Positions 47,995-60,427 of a stretch of 64,000 nucleotides of DNA are shown here, piece by piece. Position 1 is the stretch's first letter. Every line of letters starts with the position of its first letter. The notes under the pieces were generated by a model. The model did no database searches, had not been told where the DNA came from, and was given only the letters and a program-made list of their open reading frames with translations. The translations under genes and the position numbers were made by a program. Source of the DNA: Glebionis coronaria (lineage: Eukaryota > Streptophyta > Magnoliopsida > Asterales > Asteraceae). Location: NCBI GenBank assembly GCA_025667525.1, contig CM046877.1, positions 623,184,262-623,248,261 of the forward strand. Reading direction: 5' to 3'.

Positions 47995-49874
47995 CATATA
48001 AAAACATTTTCCATAATTACTCGGTCAAGGTGACTTACTAAGTCAACGCCAAACGAAAAGAAAAGATTTCAAGGAACACAAGAAAATTCAAAATTTTCTT
48101 TAGGAATCAAGGAGAATACAATTACTTGCATAAGGATCCACCATTTTTAAAAACGTTCTCATCCAAGCATCTATCAAAAACACTACCGGTTTTAAAGATG
48201 ACCAATTAATTTGAAACAATAGTGCTCTTCCTAAACTATGCATAATTAGCCAGATCATGCATACTTGAGGACCAAGCAACGACAACCAACAAAACAGGAC
48301 TCTTCCCAAATTATACATAGTTAGCTAGGCTGTGCATAATCGAGGATCGAGTGACGACACAACATTATTATTACATACCAAATATGACTACGGAAGTTTT
48401 CGACCAAATATTCAAAATAATTAAATCATTTGAAATTGAATTTGAAATGGGAAAATATTGTTACATCGTTTTAAGAAACACATCAAACATTTTTCATCCA
48501 CTTTGGAAATATACTTTTACTTTGCCTTTTTATGAGGAAAATAAATAAATAAATAAATCGACACCATTTGCATTTGGTTGAACGAACCATTTGACACACT
48601 CATACATATTTTCAAAATAGACTATTCACAAAATAACGGTAAGGTGGTTCAAGATTAAAGATCATTGCAAGCTGATAGGTCGTAGAAATACGTCTTTTAG
48701 GAAAAAGAACGTAAATAGGGTAAGCGTGCACGACGATTTAGGAAAACCGTGTGTGAATGACCCTAAAAGTGAGTTCGTTCTCGAGGAGGCACGTGTGTTG
48801 TGTAATGAATGATTGATTAATGTTTTTGATTATTAATAAGAAGAAAGGAGAAGAGAAGGGAAAATGACGAAGACGAAAAAAATAGAAAAATAGACAAAAA
48901 CACTATTAGAAAGTTAAGACGTAGAAACGTAAGAACGACAAAAATTAAAATTTTAACCTAAAAATTCCTAAAAATTACTAAAAATCCACAATAAAATTCT
49001 AAGAGTTTACAAAAAATCCAAACTTGCCAAAACCTTTTAATTAAATTAATAATGACTTTTTAATGCTAATTAAAGCCCTAAAAATCACTTTTAAATATTA
49101 AAAAGCCCTAAACAAGATTTAATAGTTTGTAAACCTCAAAAATGACCTAATTAAGCTAAAAACTATTTTTAAAAATTTTAAAACCAAATTAAACTATTTT
49201 TAAACTCCTAAAAACTATTAAAATCTATTAAATCTTAAATTAAATCTAGAAAATAAATGAAAAGCCTAAAAATTAATTGGAAAGTGAAAAATTTCCTAAT
49301 TTAATGTCTATAACCTAGGAAAAATGAAAAAAAGTTAAAAATAAAACTTTCTATTTTTCTAATAAAATAATATTAAAATAATCCAAAAAATAAAAAGTTC
49401 TTAAATAAATTCTAAAAAATTCTCAAAAATTCTAAATATTCTAACTAAGAAGAAAATGCAAATTAAAGCTCCTAAAACCTTTTAATTAATTTTATATTAA
49501 TTTTTAAAGTTTAATAAAAAACCTAAAATCAAATAAAATTAAAAATTAAAGTTTTTGAAAACTTTTTGATATGTAAACCTCAAAAATATAAATTAAAACC
49601 TAAAAACTATTTTTTTGGATTTTTAAAATACTGTTTACTATTTTTAATTAACTTTCTAAAATTTAATCTAAAAATAATCCTAATAATTAAAAGAATAATG
49701 GGAAAAATAATATTTTTAAACAGAAAAATCCTAAAGCCTATAACTATCCTAGGAAAAATCAAATAAGCTAAAAACACTTATCCAATAAGCCACAAATAAG
49801 CCAAAAGGTCACGGCTTATTTAAACAAGCACAAAACAAAAAGAGGTTAAGTAAGTAATGAAATGAAACCTTAAC
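47995..49874. other. AT-rich non-coding region with a degenerate 75-bp tandem pair
   Basis: No gene. Two copies of a roughly 75-bp unit (starting near 48224 and 48299; shared words CTCTTCC.AAA and CATA.TTAGC) are adjacent. From about 48850 to 49800 the sequence is extremely AT-rich, with many short ORFs of no recognisable content. Confidence 0.5.
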
Positions 49875-49887
49875 GTAAAAACTCATC

Positions 49888-49950
49888 TAGATCACTGGTT
49901 AACACGTTTACTCCCCCAGCGAGGGGTCGCGTGTTCGAGTCCAGGCAGGG
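49888..49950 (+). repeat. tRNA-like block, possible SINE head
   Basis: A box-A-like word TAGATCACTGG (49888-49898) and an exact box-B-like word GTTCGAGTCC (49933-49942) are 34 bases apart, around an anticodon-arm-like CCCC...GGGG hairpin, followed by a T-rich tail. The acceptor and T stems do not pair well, so a functional tRNA is unlikely. A tRNA-derived SINE or tRNA remnant is the best reading. Confidence 0.35.
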
Positions 49951-52522
49951 TGTAGTTTTTAATTTTTATTTTCTTTTTTTTTCTTTTTAAAACTTAATCA
50001 GTAACCTTTTTAGCTCACAAAAACTCAAACACCAACTAATTTAATCAAGATTAAAGCAAGTTATGAGCCAAGACGTGCCCAGATTCCCTTTGTTGACTGA
50101 TGAACACAAGTGAATGTTCTTCACTTGTGGATTTTTACCAAGAGGGCTTGGTTAATGCTTGTTTGGTGGTGATTTTGATGGAACAAGGGCACCCTACACT
50201 CTTTGGAGTGTAGGGAGTCAAATGCAGGCAGAAATCAACAATCTCACTTAGCAAAAATCACAAAAATGCACAAAAGGATCAAAAGAAGGTTGCTGAGGTC
50301 TTTATGCAGGTCTGGTGGTGTTTGATGCAATTTTATTGCACAAAAATGAAGTTCAAAGTCTCAAATCTTGCATACAAACTCAACAAATGGCCTATGAACA
50401 AACACAAATCCTTCCTAAACCTAGATCCTAGCAGATTACAAGATTCAAGCTCAAATTTCAAAGAAATAAGCAAAAAATATGACAAGGCAATTTTTATCTA
50501 ACTTATTTCACTTTTGAGCATGCAACTTGCTACAAACCTACACTAAACTGATAACTGAACTCTACACAACCTATCTCAACCCAATAAAGTGACTCTAACA
50601 CGTTTTACTTGCACAAATTAGCCACAAACTCAGTTTAAAACATAAATCCAAACACTCCTAAAAAACCTGTTTTCAACTTTTTTCAAACAAAATGATTTAA
50701 AAACACACTCAAATTGATTCCTTAATCATCTAGCATGCATACAAATACCTAAGAACTCATATCAAACAATCTTAACAACCAATAGCAGGTTCTCATTCAA
50801 AATCAAACTAGGACCAAATTTTCTGAAAATTTCAAAAGGGAAAAGATTTTTTTACCTTAGAGCCCTACATCCAGGGCTCTTTGTGGTTGAATAACCACCT
50901 CCCATATACTCGGGTATATGCTGAACCTTGAACACACAAGCTCCAATAATCTGCTAAAAAAGAAAACACAAAAAAATGCACAATACCCAATGATACTGAT
51001 TTTCTGAAACTTACAATCCTTCTCAAAAAAAAACTTGAAACCTTAAACACTTTTGAAGAACAAGATCACAAAATACAAGAGAATGATCCACTTTCACTTC
51101 ACAACTCTTGGATTTTCTGAAAATTTCCTTAAAAACCTTTTGAAACCTTAAACACACAATGTGTTTACACAATTAAGATGGAACTCAGATTTCTCTCAAC
51201 AAAGATATACCAACTTTTTAAAAACAGTAAAAGGAATTACACTTGTATTTTAAACAAACACCAACTTTAATATTCATAAAAAAGGGATTACAATTTTTTG
51301 GAGAAAAATCTGGAACAAAGTGAATGAACATGCTCATTCTCCTTTTATAGAGCTAAAAGACTATTCTAGAAACTAGGAATAAAAAATTACAAGCTGAAAA
51401 CCCTAATTGCTAATTTCTCTAAAATGCCCTTTGACGAATTTGTGATTCTTGGTCAAAACTGAATACATGTGATTGCCAGCCTTGCTTGGTTGATCTTGGA
51501 CGTTGGATACAACGTGGGGACCAAGTAGAGTCATCTCCCACGTTCAACTGGTCGGTTTTGGGTTTTGGGGGAAAATGACTTGAGCAGGGGAGGTACGGGG
51601 TGGGTCCCTCAGCCCATGTGATGCTGTTTTGTTGAGTGGGAAATGGTGAGGTGGAGGGTAATTTAGGATCTGGACAAGATGGGGTAATAACCCCTTGATT
51701 TGTGGTGGATTTGATCTGGGGTGGGTTAGGGTTTAATGGGGGATTAAGGCTGTTTTAATCCAAAAAAGGAAAAAGGATTTTTAAAAAAGCTGTTTAGTGG
51801 GAAATCCCTTTGACCAGTTGACTGGTTATTAAATAAACCGGGTTGGGTTAATGGGCTATGGGTTTGGGTAGGGTATATGGGTTAATGGGTGGGCAGTGCT
51901 GAGGTGTCACAATGTGACTGGTGGTGGGGGTTTGGTGGTTTGGCAGAAACAGTCCCCAAGTATTCACTTTCTTTGCACTTTGTAAAAATAAACCATCAAC
52001 GCCTAGTTTACTTGCAACAACTTTTGGCAAGTTGTCATATTTGGCACAATTTCTTCCAAAACTTTATCCAAGGGTTTCTTTTGTATATTCTTCAAATTTC
52101 AGGGACTGGTCTTGTAATATCTTCAAACAATAAGGACCATTCTTGTACAATTGACAAGTGGAGGGTCAATTGTGACAAGTTCTTCAAAGATGAGGGGCCA
52201 TTCTTGCCAATTCTTCAAACTTCAAGGGTCTTTTTGCAATTTTCCAAACTTTGGCCCGGTTCATTGTGCGACTTCGTTTCCCGTGTTCGTTTTTGAATGA
52301 TTCTTGTGATCTTTTGCCAATTCCTCAATATCCGTACCTAAAAATACACAAGTAACAAACACGAGCATATATTTGGCATATTTTATGATATTTTATGCAT
52401 TTTAAGCCCGATTTGGACGATGAGACCATGTATAAAAGCAGTCTCATCACAAGCACAACAAGTAATAAAATCAAAAATCAATGAGATCAGCAATCTATAA
52501 TTGCCAACTAAAATTAACTACA
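49951..52522. other. non-coding region with several perfect hairpins
   Basis: Five perfect stem-loops: 50105-50129 (10-bp stem), 50192-50215 (10 bp), and three almost touching at 50859-50880 (8 bp), 50883-50898 (6 bp) and 50903-50920 (7 bp). Otherwise AT-rich, with no ORF I can assign. It could be part of a long LTR or of a non-autonomous element whose edges I cannot find. Confidence 0.5.
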
Positions 52523-52798
52523 TTAGAAATGAAAATACTTCAAATATATGACAAGAGTTACGAGAAAACAACAACAATCTACGAATACATGGGGTAAAAA
52601 TTGAATATCAACACAAGCGTCAAAAATAAAACAACTATCATAATTCCCATCGTCTCGAGTTGTACACTCATTCCACCAAGGGTATACGGGGAGAGGAGAA
52701 TAATCACTTGGTCGAATAGAAACAATTTCACCAGGAAGGTCGAGTTCTTTCACCTCTACAATTCGGTAAAGCGGCTTCGCCTCCTCGCTTTTGTTCAA
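52523..52798 (-). CDS. 91-residue ORF, unrecognised
   Basis: Starts MNKSEEAKPLYRIVEVKELD and has a coding-like composition up to about residue 70 (SIRPSDYSPLPVYPWWNE, then DSCFIFDACVDIQF). A hydrophobic tail follows. I do not recognise the family. It stands alone in non-coding DNA and may be a captured or decayed gene fragment. Confidence 0.25.
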   Translation of the reverse strand: MNKSEEAKPLYRIVEVKELDLPGEIVSIRPSDYSPLPVYPWWNECTTRDDGNYDSCFIFDACVDIQFLPHVFVDCCCFLVTLVIYLKYFHF

Positions 52799-55409
52799 TT
52801 ATAAATAAATAACCACTTTAATGAAGATTTATAGCATCATTCAAGTAAATACAAAATTTTAGGTTCCCGAAAGAAGAAAAGTTACGACGTCCATGAACAG
52901 GACAAAAATACACCGGGGGGACATACCCTTATTATCAAGTAATAGTGAAGTAGCAATTCAAAATAAAGGACGGTTTCATACCATAGACAATATTAAAATG
53001 AACAATCCCATTACTACCCAAGTTCAGATATAGACTCGCAAAATCAAAGAAGGGATGTCGTACGATCGAACCATCGTGACGCAAAACATTATACATACAT
53101 CTTTATAAAATATTATACAAGTAGGCGCGTGTGTTGTGTAATCCACTTGCATTTTCTAATTAGTGTTACCTTGTACCTTGTAAAAGCGAGCATTTACACA
53201 TTTAAATTTGTGTTACACCATTAAAGAATTTATACCTTTCATTTCTGAATCTTTACAAAGTTTTTATTTCTGGAAAAATTTCATACAAATCATTAGGTTT
53301 GAAAATCTCAATACTTGTGGCCAAAATCTCGTTAATGTTCATATCTTAAGTACCAAAAACGTGCATAGTAAAATTTTTCCAAGTTTTACGTTATTATTAA
53401 TACGACTTATCTTATCACATATATACTTATCTAATATGACTCAAACTAGTCCAATTAATTCTTAAAATTAACCTTGACTTTTTATTATACACATGTCTTT
53501 CTTAAAACTGATTTGTTAAATCATATTCACGCAATTCGACTCAAATGCTAAAAAGGTTTCACGTAGTATTATCTCGGATACTTACTGATTTTAGTCGACA
53601 CTCGAATCTCAATAACAATAATAAAATAAATAATCAAAGTGCTTCTTTCAATTATTTCCAAAATATATAAAATTCAACTTTTAATTCTTAGCCAATTATC
53701 AAACGATTTTAAAATTAACACATCTCGCAACGAAATAAAATTACGTTCCATCAATATTCAATAATTTGTTTCAAGCATTATAATTTCTTACTTAAAGTGT
53801 ATATTCCGATTTTGTCCCACGTTAATCACTACAAGGAGTTATGAGTTCCATTTTATTCCAATGCATATAACATGACCTTGTGTTTAAAAGAAAACCAGTT
53901 TTACAAAGTCTCTAGCTCCAAAATACATGACCAATGTTTCTACTCGTGTTCTATATTACAAATTATGCCAAAAGTTTGCTATATTTACCCGAAAACTAAT
54001 ACATACTAAATCCAAGTTACATATACTCAACAGTCATATCGTAAATTCTATTATAAACTCCTTTTTCAAATTATACTAAACAAATTCTTAACAAATCCAT
54101 CACTAGCTTCTAGTATCAAATTATTAATATATAAAAACAAGGATTTTACGAGTAATATAAATTACTTATTATGATTTACCAGCCAAGGTTGAAGGAAAAT
54201 AATTTCACCTTTTCACTTTACTCTCTACACGAATTTTTTTTTACTTGTTACAAGATACGTCATACGTCATTTTTATCCAGAAGTTTCATTCACCATTCAT
54301 TTAATATGTAAAACACTTTATGTTTAAATCATTCAATCAACAAAATTTAATGCTTACTTAACTCACACAAATGCTGGACCTCGTCATATATAATATCAAA
54401 TTCAAAATAATGAAACTACATAAACAAAATGAAATAAACAAAGCGAGAATACGTATGTCAACTAAGTGTTGTTATCGGCCTCGGATGAGTCTCGAAATCG
54501 TACACCACAAAATTAGCACAAACCAACCAAATTTCAAGTTATCGCGATTGATCACAATGCTAGTCTATTTTTAAAACGCATATTTAAGTTCAAGCAGGAT
54601 GATAAAAACGATTAAATGGCGATACGCCTCAACCACGTTTCATAATATACACACATGATTCGCCGCCACGATGTACGCATCGTTGATTATACTTCGTCTA
54701 TGTTATAGTTACGCCAACCAATATATCAAACCCATAAGGAATAAAGGAAATACAGTAATACGATAGTAATTTACGTTCCAAAAAGAAGATGTCCCAAAAA
54801 TGGCACATCACGGTGCGATAACGACAATCGAGATCGATCTAGTCAATATACAATATGTTACGAGGCGTTATTTACGTATCTAGAATATCAAACGAGGTTC
54901 ACACTCGGATATTCGAACAATAATTAATTATCAGGATTGATAATTAGCGGTGAGGCCGAATTCTCAACAAAACCGCATTTTAAATATACAATAATCACGC
55001 AAGGACCATTGCTTCGCGTGCAATGCCTTTAAATACCATACTATATACATACTTATACATACAATAATTCCTACATACACGTAGGATTACAACGCAGTGT
55101 TGCCATGTAATGCAATGTAGCCCGTTATGCCAAATACATGCAACATATAAGATAATCTTACGAGAATTTGTAAATTACGATAATAAGTACTCAACGTACA
55201 AAACAATATATCTTAATATATATCATAGTATTTACTTAATAAATACTAGGGAATTCATGTCAATTTGAGGGATACATCTAAAATACAAAGCAATGCTAAA
55301 GAAATCTTACCGGGGCCATGCAGGATAGTTGTGTGCTTGGACAATTTCTTACGACACCAAAAGTTATAGTTTAGGATTTTTCAAAATGACCTAGTTCTCA
55401 ATAACTCAT
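52799..55409. other. AT-rich non-coding region
   Basis: Nothing coding is supported. The part next to 55410 is the leader side of the primer site of LTR F, so the right portion may be the non-coding internal region of that element. The 18-bp word around 53118-53133 also occurs near 48788-48805. Confidence 0.45.
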
Positions 55410-55425
55410 GGCTCTGATTACCAAT
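55410..55425 (-). promoter_or_regulatory. primer-binding site beside LTR F
   Basis: In element sense ATTGGTAATCAGAGCC, matching the initiator-Met primer site TGGTATCAGAGCC with one inserted A. Two bases away begins the LTR. Confidence 0.65.
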
Positions 55426-55426
55426 C

Positions 55427-58400
55427 TATAACACCCCCAACAAATTCTATGCGCAGCGGAACTACAACATTGGGTGCTACGTAGTTATCATCACACATAA
55501 GCTATATTAAACGACTCAAAGAGACGTAAAAGTTTAAACATAAATTAAAGATTGATTAAAGAATCAAAGTCTACCGTTTTCCAAATCTCAAAAATGATAC
55601 AAAACAGAGTTGCGTTTAGGTCCCCACTGAATCTCAACCCAAAAGTACATTTTCGTTCACATGACATAATATAAAATATTTAGGTGCTAAAAGGGAGGAA
55701 AAACAAAGTAGACCGCCAAGCCGCAACAACTTCCATCCTCGCATGCTCCGCTGCTATCAATCTTGGTTACCTGAAACACATGCTTAGAACCGTCAACACA
55801 AAGGTTGAGCGAATCTATAGGTTTATCAAATCATAGGTTGAACATAAGTATTAAAACCAATCATGACCATTCAATAGCATTGTCGTACTCACAATCTATT
55901 ATTCAAGGATATTATCTTTAGCAATAGCTAATAATTGTGTTTAAGCTCGTGACACTAATTCGTTAACTCAATCACCCGCGTACATTTACCGGCGTGATTA
56001 AGATGAAACCAGTGCCCCTTCTAAAGGCATTAGTTTCAATTATACCTTATTTCTTATCACAAGTTATCCGTCCGCAGAGGGTACTCAACGTACTAGCTCT
56101 CGTCTCGGATAGGGTCGTCAACCCCATAGTACTAACAATTGTATAAGCGGCTATCTCCAACCCACACAAGGGCAAGACAATAGTTAATAGTTAACGAATT
56201 TAGGGACTTTTGCAACTAGGTACTCAACACAATTTAAAGCAACATTCGGGTCCAACAATCATTCATGACTTATGTTCATTTTCATTTAAATAGCATGTAT
56301 CCCCCTCGCGGGTAAAAACATTTGAAATAAGTGAAGAGCGAGGCTATAGACTCACCTTGCGTAGTAGTAGTGGTTCTAGCGAAGACGTAACGAAAATATC
56401 ACCGACGATGTGGATGCCCCCGGGGAATCAAATACAACACCTAACGAATAACACTTTATGAATAAACTCCTTCAAGTACTTTCAAGTACTGTATGTATAT
56501 AATTAAGGTCACTCAAAGTTTGTATAAACTCACGCCAAAATTCCATACAAGTGATTATTACTAGACTCGTACTATCTATCTATGTAATTAGAAATATTTC
56601 AAATTTTATAACTTTGCCGGTACTTACCAAAAGTACGGGTTGTTTTCTATGACTTAAGCATTTCTATAAATTACAAGAAAATTTGTAAAAATCCCTATGA
56701 CCTGTAGAAAACCCATTTTAAATCTCATAAAAAGTTTCCACTTTTATGACCCATTACTCATTACATCACTAGACGTACCCTTTTCGGACTGATTTTGCAC
56801 TTGTACAACGTAAGACTTGTTTGACTCATTTAAAAGACACCATTAGCTAATTTGACCATTAAGTATAAAAATAGACTCTAAAATGTAGGTTTGAAACCAA
56901 TGAACAACTTTCAATCATTTATAAAACTCTATCTATGGTCCCCGGGATTTGACCCAAAACCAAACATAATTTCGGATTATGTTGATTCTCATCTCCCGGT
57001 ACACGAACTTTCAAAATAGCATAACTTTTGACTCGTTTGGAGTCGTAAGCTCTACCTTATACCAAAACGAAGCTAAAACAAAGCTCTACAACTACATCCT
57101 ATGTTTATGACCTGTTTACAAAGTTAAACCCACGAAAAACACCCCTAAAGTTTCTGATCAAAAATACCCTTTACAAAACCATATCAAAACATCATTTCGA
57201 CCTATTTCAATCATTTATATACTTCTAATATTACCTAATAAACATCCTAATCAAATAAAAATACTCTAAATCACTTGTATGTTCAATCTTCATAAAAACC
57301 CATATCATAAAACCCACATGCAATCTAATCAAAACAACTAACACTACAAAATTTATGACATTTGCTTACTAAATTAAATATGAAAGAGTAAGTAATAGAG
57401 GGGAGCACTAAAAGTCTATATTTACTCAATATTAAGTAAGCAAAAGTATTTTCTATTAATTTCTACTAAAAAGAGTTATCAAAAGTTAATTTTTATCAAC
57501 TCCTACTTTTAAGAAAAAAAAGTAAGTAATAGAGGAGAGCATTAAAGGTCATTACTTACTCAATATTGAGTAAACAAAAGTGAAAAACTTTTAATGACTC
57601 TTTTTTAGTAGAGAAAAGAGTAAGAAAATGTTTTAGCTTACTTTTGTATGTATTGTGTTTTAGTAAGGAAAAGTTATAGTGACTTAAATGATTATAAATT
57701 TTATTAGTAAGCAAAACTTTGAGTAAGTAAATGTCATTTATTTTGTAGTGTAAAAATGATCAAAACATGTTTTTAAACATAACCAAACAACAAAAATCAT
57801 CAAACATCAATGATCAAACCAAACCCCCTTTTGGCCGTGGGGTTTAGTGACCAAAACACCAAGGAAAAACAACCCCCCTCTTGTTTTATGGATTAATTAA
57901 CATCACTAACACCTAAATTAGACTTGTATATAATTTAATTAGATCAAAACCCATTTTTAAAAAATCATAAATTTTTGGAAAAATCAAATGGATGCATGTA
58001 TGTTATGAGTGGATTAAAACACTTACAATGATGAAATGAAGGTGGGTCTTTGATTAGATTCTTCAAAAACCCACGAAAAATGGTGGTGGTGGTGGTTGTG
58101 TGGTGGTGGCCGGTGGCTAAAGGAGAGAAATAGGGGAAACCCTAATTTTTTTTTTTGAATGAAAAATGGTGTGTGTGTTTCCCTTTCCCCCTTTTTGTAA
58201 AATGGGAGGGGCTAAAATTGACAACTTGGCTATCTTTTGGCCTCGTAAATAAACAACCATTTTTAAAGAGCGGGAATGAGTTAGTAGTCGGTTTTAAAAA
58301 TTTACGGGAGTCGGGTTTCGTCCCGGCTACCTCAAAATACTTTTAAATGGTTCAAACGCACACAAAACGAATATACACATGGTTCCGACTCGACTTAACA

Positions 58401-58646
58401 CGTAATAAAAATAAAAATCTCGAAAAACTCAAATATCGATCAATCGATAATAAAATGTAAATTTTGGGCATCCGTCGGTATCGTAGTCGTTATCGGTTCT
58501 TCTTAAATCGTCAAACGTTAAATTACGACCGTAAACGTTGGTTTCAACTTAAACCGTCAAATATATAGCAAACGAAATTTCTTAAAAATTTCAAAAATAT
58601 TCATAAAATATGATTAAATAAACGATGTTGGGCTCGGGATATCACA
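55427..58646 (-). mobile_element. LTR F: long LTR of a Tekay/Del-like chromovirus (3.2 kb)
   Basis: In element sense it starts TGTGATATCCCGAGCCCAAC and ends ...GGGGGTGTTATA, followed by the primer site. The TGTGATATCCC start, TGTTACA-like end, initiator-Met primer and 2.8-kb length without its MITE are typical of plant Tekay chromoviruses. Only this 5' LTR is present. No chromodomain integrase or other pol domain is found to its left and no partner LTR is in the window, so it is a truncated or non-autonomous copy. It contains a (GGT)n-like stretch at about 58082-58122. Confidence 0.65.
57342..57750. mobile_element. CACTA-type MITE (409 bp) inside LTR F
   Basis: Terminal inverted repeats of about 28 bp: CACTACAAAATTTATGACAT on the left and CACTACAAAATAAATGACAT read from the right end inward. 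Flanked by a 3-bp direct repeat TAA (57339-57341 and 57751-57753). CACTA termini and 3-bp target duplications define the CACTA (CMC) superfamily. An internal segment with GTAAGTAATAGAGG...GAGCA is doubled (about 57390 and about 57522). No ORF. Confidence 0.85.
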
Positions 58647-58742
58647 TCCACAAGTGAGTCGCAACTTACGAAAGATGCTCATACTGAACAGCTCTTGAGA
58701 CAATAGCTTAGCATCATATGGCACATTCACGGGTATCACATT

Positions 58743-58892
58743 GCTGATGAACACTTTCCTCCTGCTCATAACCATCAGCACAACCACTATATTGAGTCCA
58801 GGGAGGTCAGGGACTTAATGGGTGTACACTCCGTACCTCCAAACCCATTTACAAGTATGACTCATTCCCACAATTGCACTAAATTTCCAACA
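58743..58892 (-). repeat. fragment of a C-type Copia LTR (U3 end)
   Basis: 150 bp nearly identical to 21883-22033, same orientation, ending at the same TGTTGGAAATTT terminus. The rest of the LTR is missing on the left, where an unexplained 95-bp segment separates it from LTR F. It may be the outer end of element C's own 5' LTR, 36.8 kb away, or a separate insertion. Confidence 0.8.
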
Positions 58893-59052
58893 CTTTTTAC
58901 AAGTTTAAAAAACTTTTGGATAGAGTTTCTTACATTGCATTATGAGCTTTTTAAAAAACTTTTTACAAAAGCTTATTAAACTTCAAGTTTTTAGTAAATG
59001 AACTTTACATTCAATGCCATAAATGTATCAAGTTATTAAGGACTTACATTCA
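58893..59052. other. short non-coding flank
   Basis: AT-rich sequence with several CTTTTTACAA/TTTTTAAAAAACTTTT-like words. No gene. Confidence 0.4.
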
Positions 59053-59760
59053 GGGGCGGATGCATGTAGTAACTGTAGGGGGCGGCGCGCCCCATTGCTA
59101 GCCCGATACAATGAGTTTTAATGTAATTTTTATTAAGTTTTGAGCGTTTTTTAATATTGTCCCCCACTCGAAACTCAAAATGCCCCGCACTCCCACACTA
59201 AAGTCCAACTTTTAACACTCCAAAACTTATAAATTCTTTATTTATAAGTAAGAATACTCGATTTTTCATTTAAATTCATGGCTTTTTCACCTTGCAATTG
59301 GCCAAAAAAAAATTTGCCCTTCACATTTCAATTTCCTAGTTCTGTTACTGTTGATGCTCTGTAGCTAAGATAAAACGGATCTTACTTCAAATGATATCAA
59401 GTTAAACTTATTAGACGTTTTTGGGTCATTACCGTCTAATAAAACTCGATGTCTAATAATGAACCAAATTAAATAACCAAATTTGGTTCATTCCAAAATG
59501 ATTAATTTTTTCCATACAGTTCATCTTTATTCACTCTATCAAATGGTTCGAAAATATACATGAGCCTCTGCTACCTTTAATCATATTCCAAAAATTAGAA
59601 GATCATTTGTGTGTATAAAAGATTTTATGACATCAAACAGTTATAATTTGACTACAACAAATTAGTTAAATTGTCATAGTTAAATTGTCACACTTATTAA
59701 AATGTGTGAGTTGAAAAAAGTTCACATCTAGCTTGTGGCCCCCCAAAGATCGTGACGAGT
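59053..59760. mobile_element. probable truncated hAT-type element
   Basis: CAGGGGCGGATGCATGTAGT at 59053, followed by GGGGGCGGCGCGCCCC, resembles the CAGGGGCGGA terminus common to a large plant hAT family. The expected TCCGCCCCTG right terminus is not visible. GTGGCCCCCCAAAG near 59737 may be the subterminal part of a diverged right end. No 8-bp duplication can be confirmed. Confidence 0.4.
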
Positions 59761-60180
59761 AGTGTAAATATAATGTATTTCGTTTCAAAATTATTGTCCA
59801 TTTTTTTATTTTGGTATATATAAAACTAGCTTAATGACCCGTCTAACGTCGGGTATAGTTTAATGAATTATTTTTGTAAGACATAACAAATGGATGCAAG
59901 AAATAAGAGAGGGTAAAAAAGTTCCGTTAATAAATGAAAAAAGAATGACAACAAAACGTGAAGTATTCGACAAACGTTTGATTCTTTAACAATCATAATA
60001 ACAGAGATATAACAATCTTGGTCTTCAACTTTGTCTTAGGATATTATATGACGAATTTGGACGCTAATCACCTTATGTTCCTTACAAAAAAAACTGTACT
60101 ATATCCTAAGCGACCTCCTTATTCACCTTGTACATAAAGGTCGAGTAGATTTAACCACAGCAAAAGCAAAAACAAATACC

Positions 60181-60225
60181 CATAAAAACCGTATTCATAA
60201 AAACCGTATTCATAAAAACCTATTG
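60181..60225. repeat. 15-bp tandem repeat, three units
   Basis: CATAAAAACCGTATT occurs three times in tandem, the last unit diverged. Confidence 0.9.
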
Positions 60226-60248
60226 TCATATATTTTACAACTGCGCTT

Positions 60249-60392
60249 TTAGGTTTGGCTATCGACCATGTCAAGAACTGAGTTGTTTTTAGGATATTGT
60301 CTAGCAAGAGTGGCACTGCATTGAACCATTTGGTTATAGTTGGACTTGTCGAGGAAAAGTGGCTCCATTTTGAGGGGTTTGTCGCATATCAT
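60249..60392 (-). CDS. 47-residue ORF, unrecognised, possibly an exon
   Basis: A small frame starting MICDKPLKMEPLFLDKSN and ending DMVDSQT has a protein-like composition and lies 3' of the CPN20-like exon on the same strand. I do not recognise it, and it does not match the second GroES domain. It may be chance. Confidence 0.2.
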   Translation of the reverse strand: MICDKPLKMEPLFLDKSNYNQMVQCSATLARQYPKNNSVLDMVDSQT

Positions 60393-60427
60393 GTACCTTC
60401 AATCTACGTTAATGGTAGTGTTTTTTA

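Noticed and set aside
49888..49950. Functional tRNA gene
   Set aside because: Box-like words are present, but the acceptor and T stems do not pair, so only a tRNA-derived remnant is claimed.
21454..58892. Treating the LTR at 21454-22033 and the fragment at 58743-58892 as a proven LTR pair of one element
   Set aside because: The orientation fits, but the fragment is truncated, no matching target duplication could be found (CTTTT is not next to the left LTR), and a large rearranged region lies between.
59820..59880. Helitron or other transposon end at the word ACTAGCTTAATGACCCG
   Set aside because: The word looks like part of a common plant repeat, but I could not find a second terminus, hairpin or target pattern to support a class.
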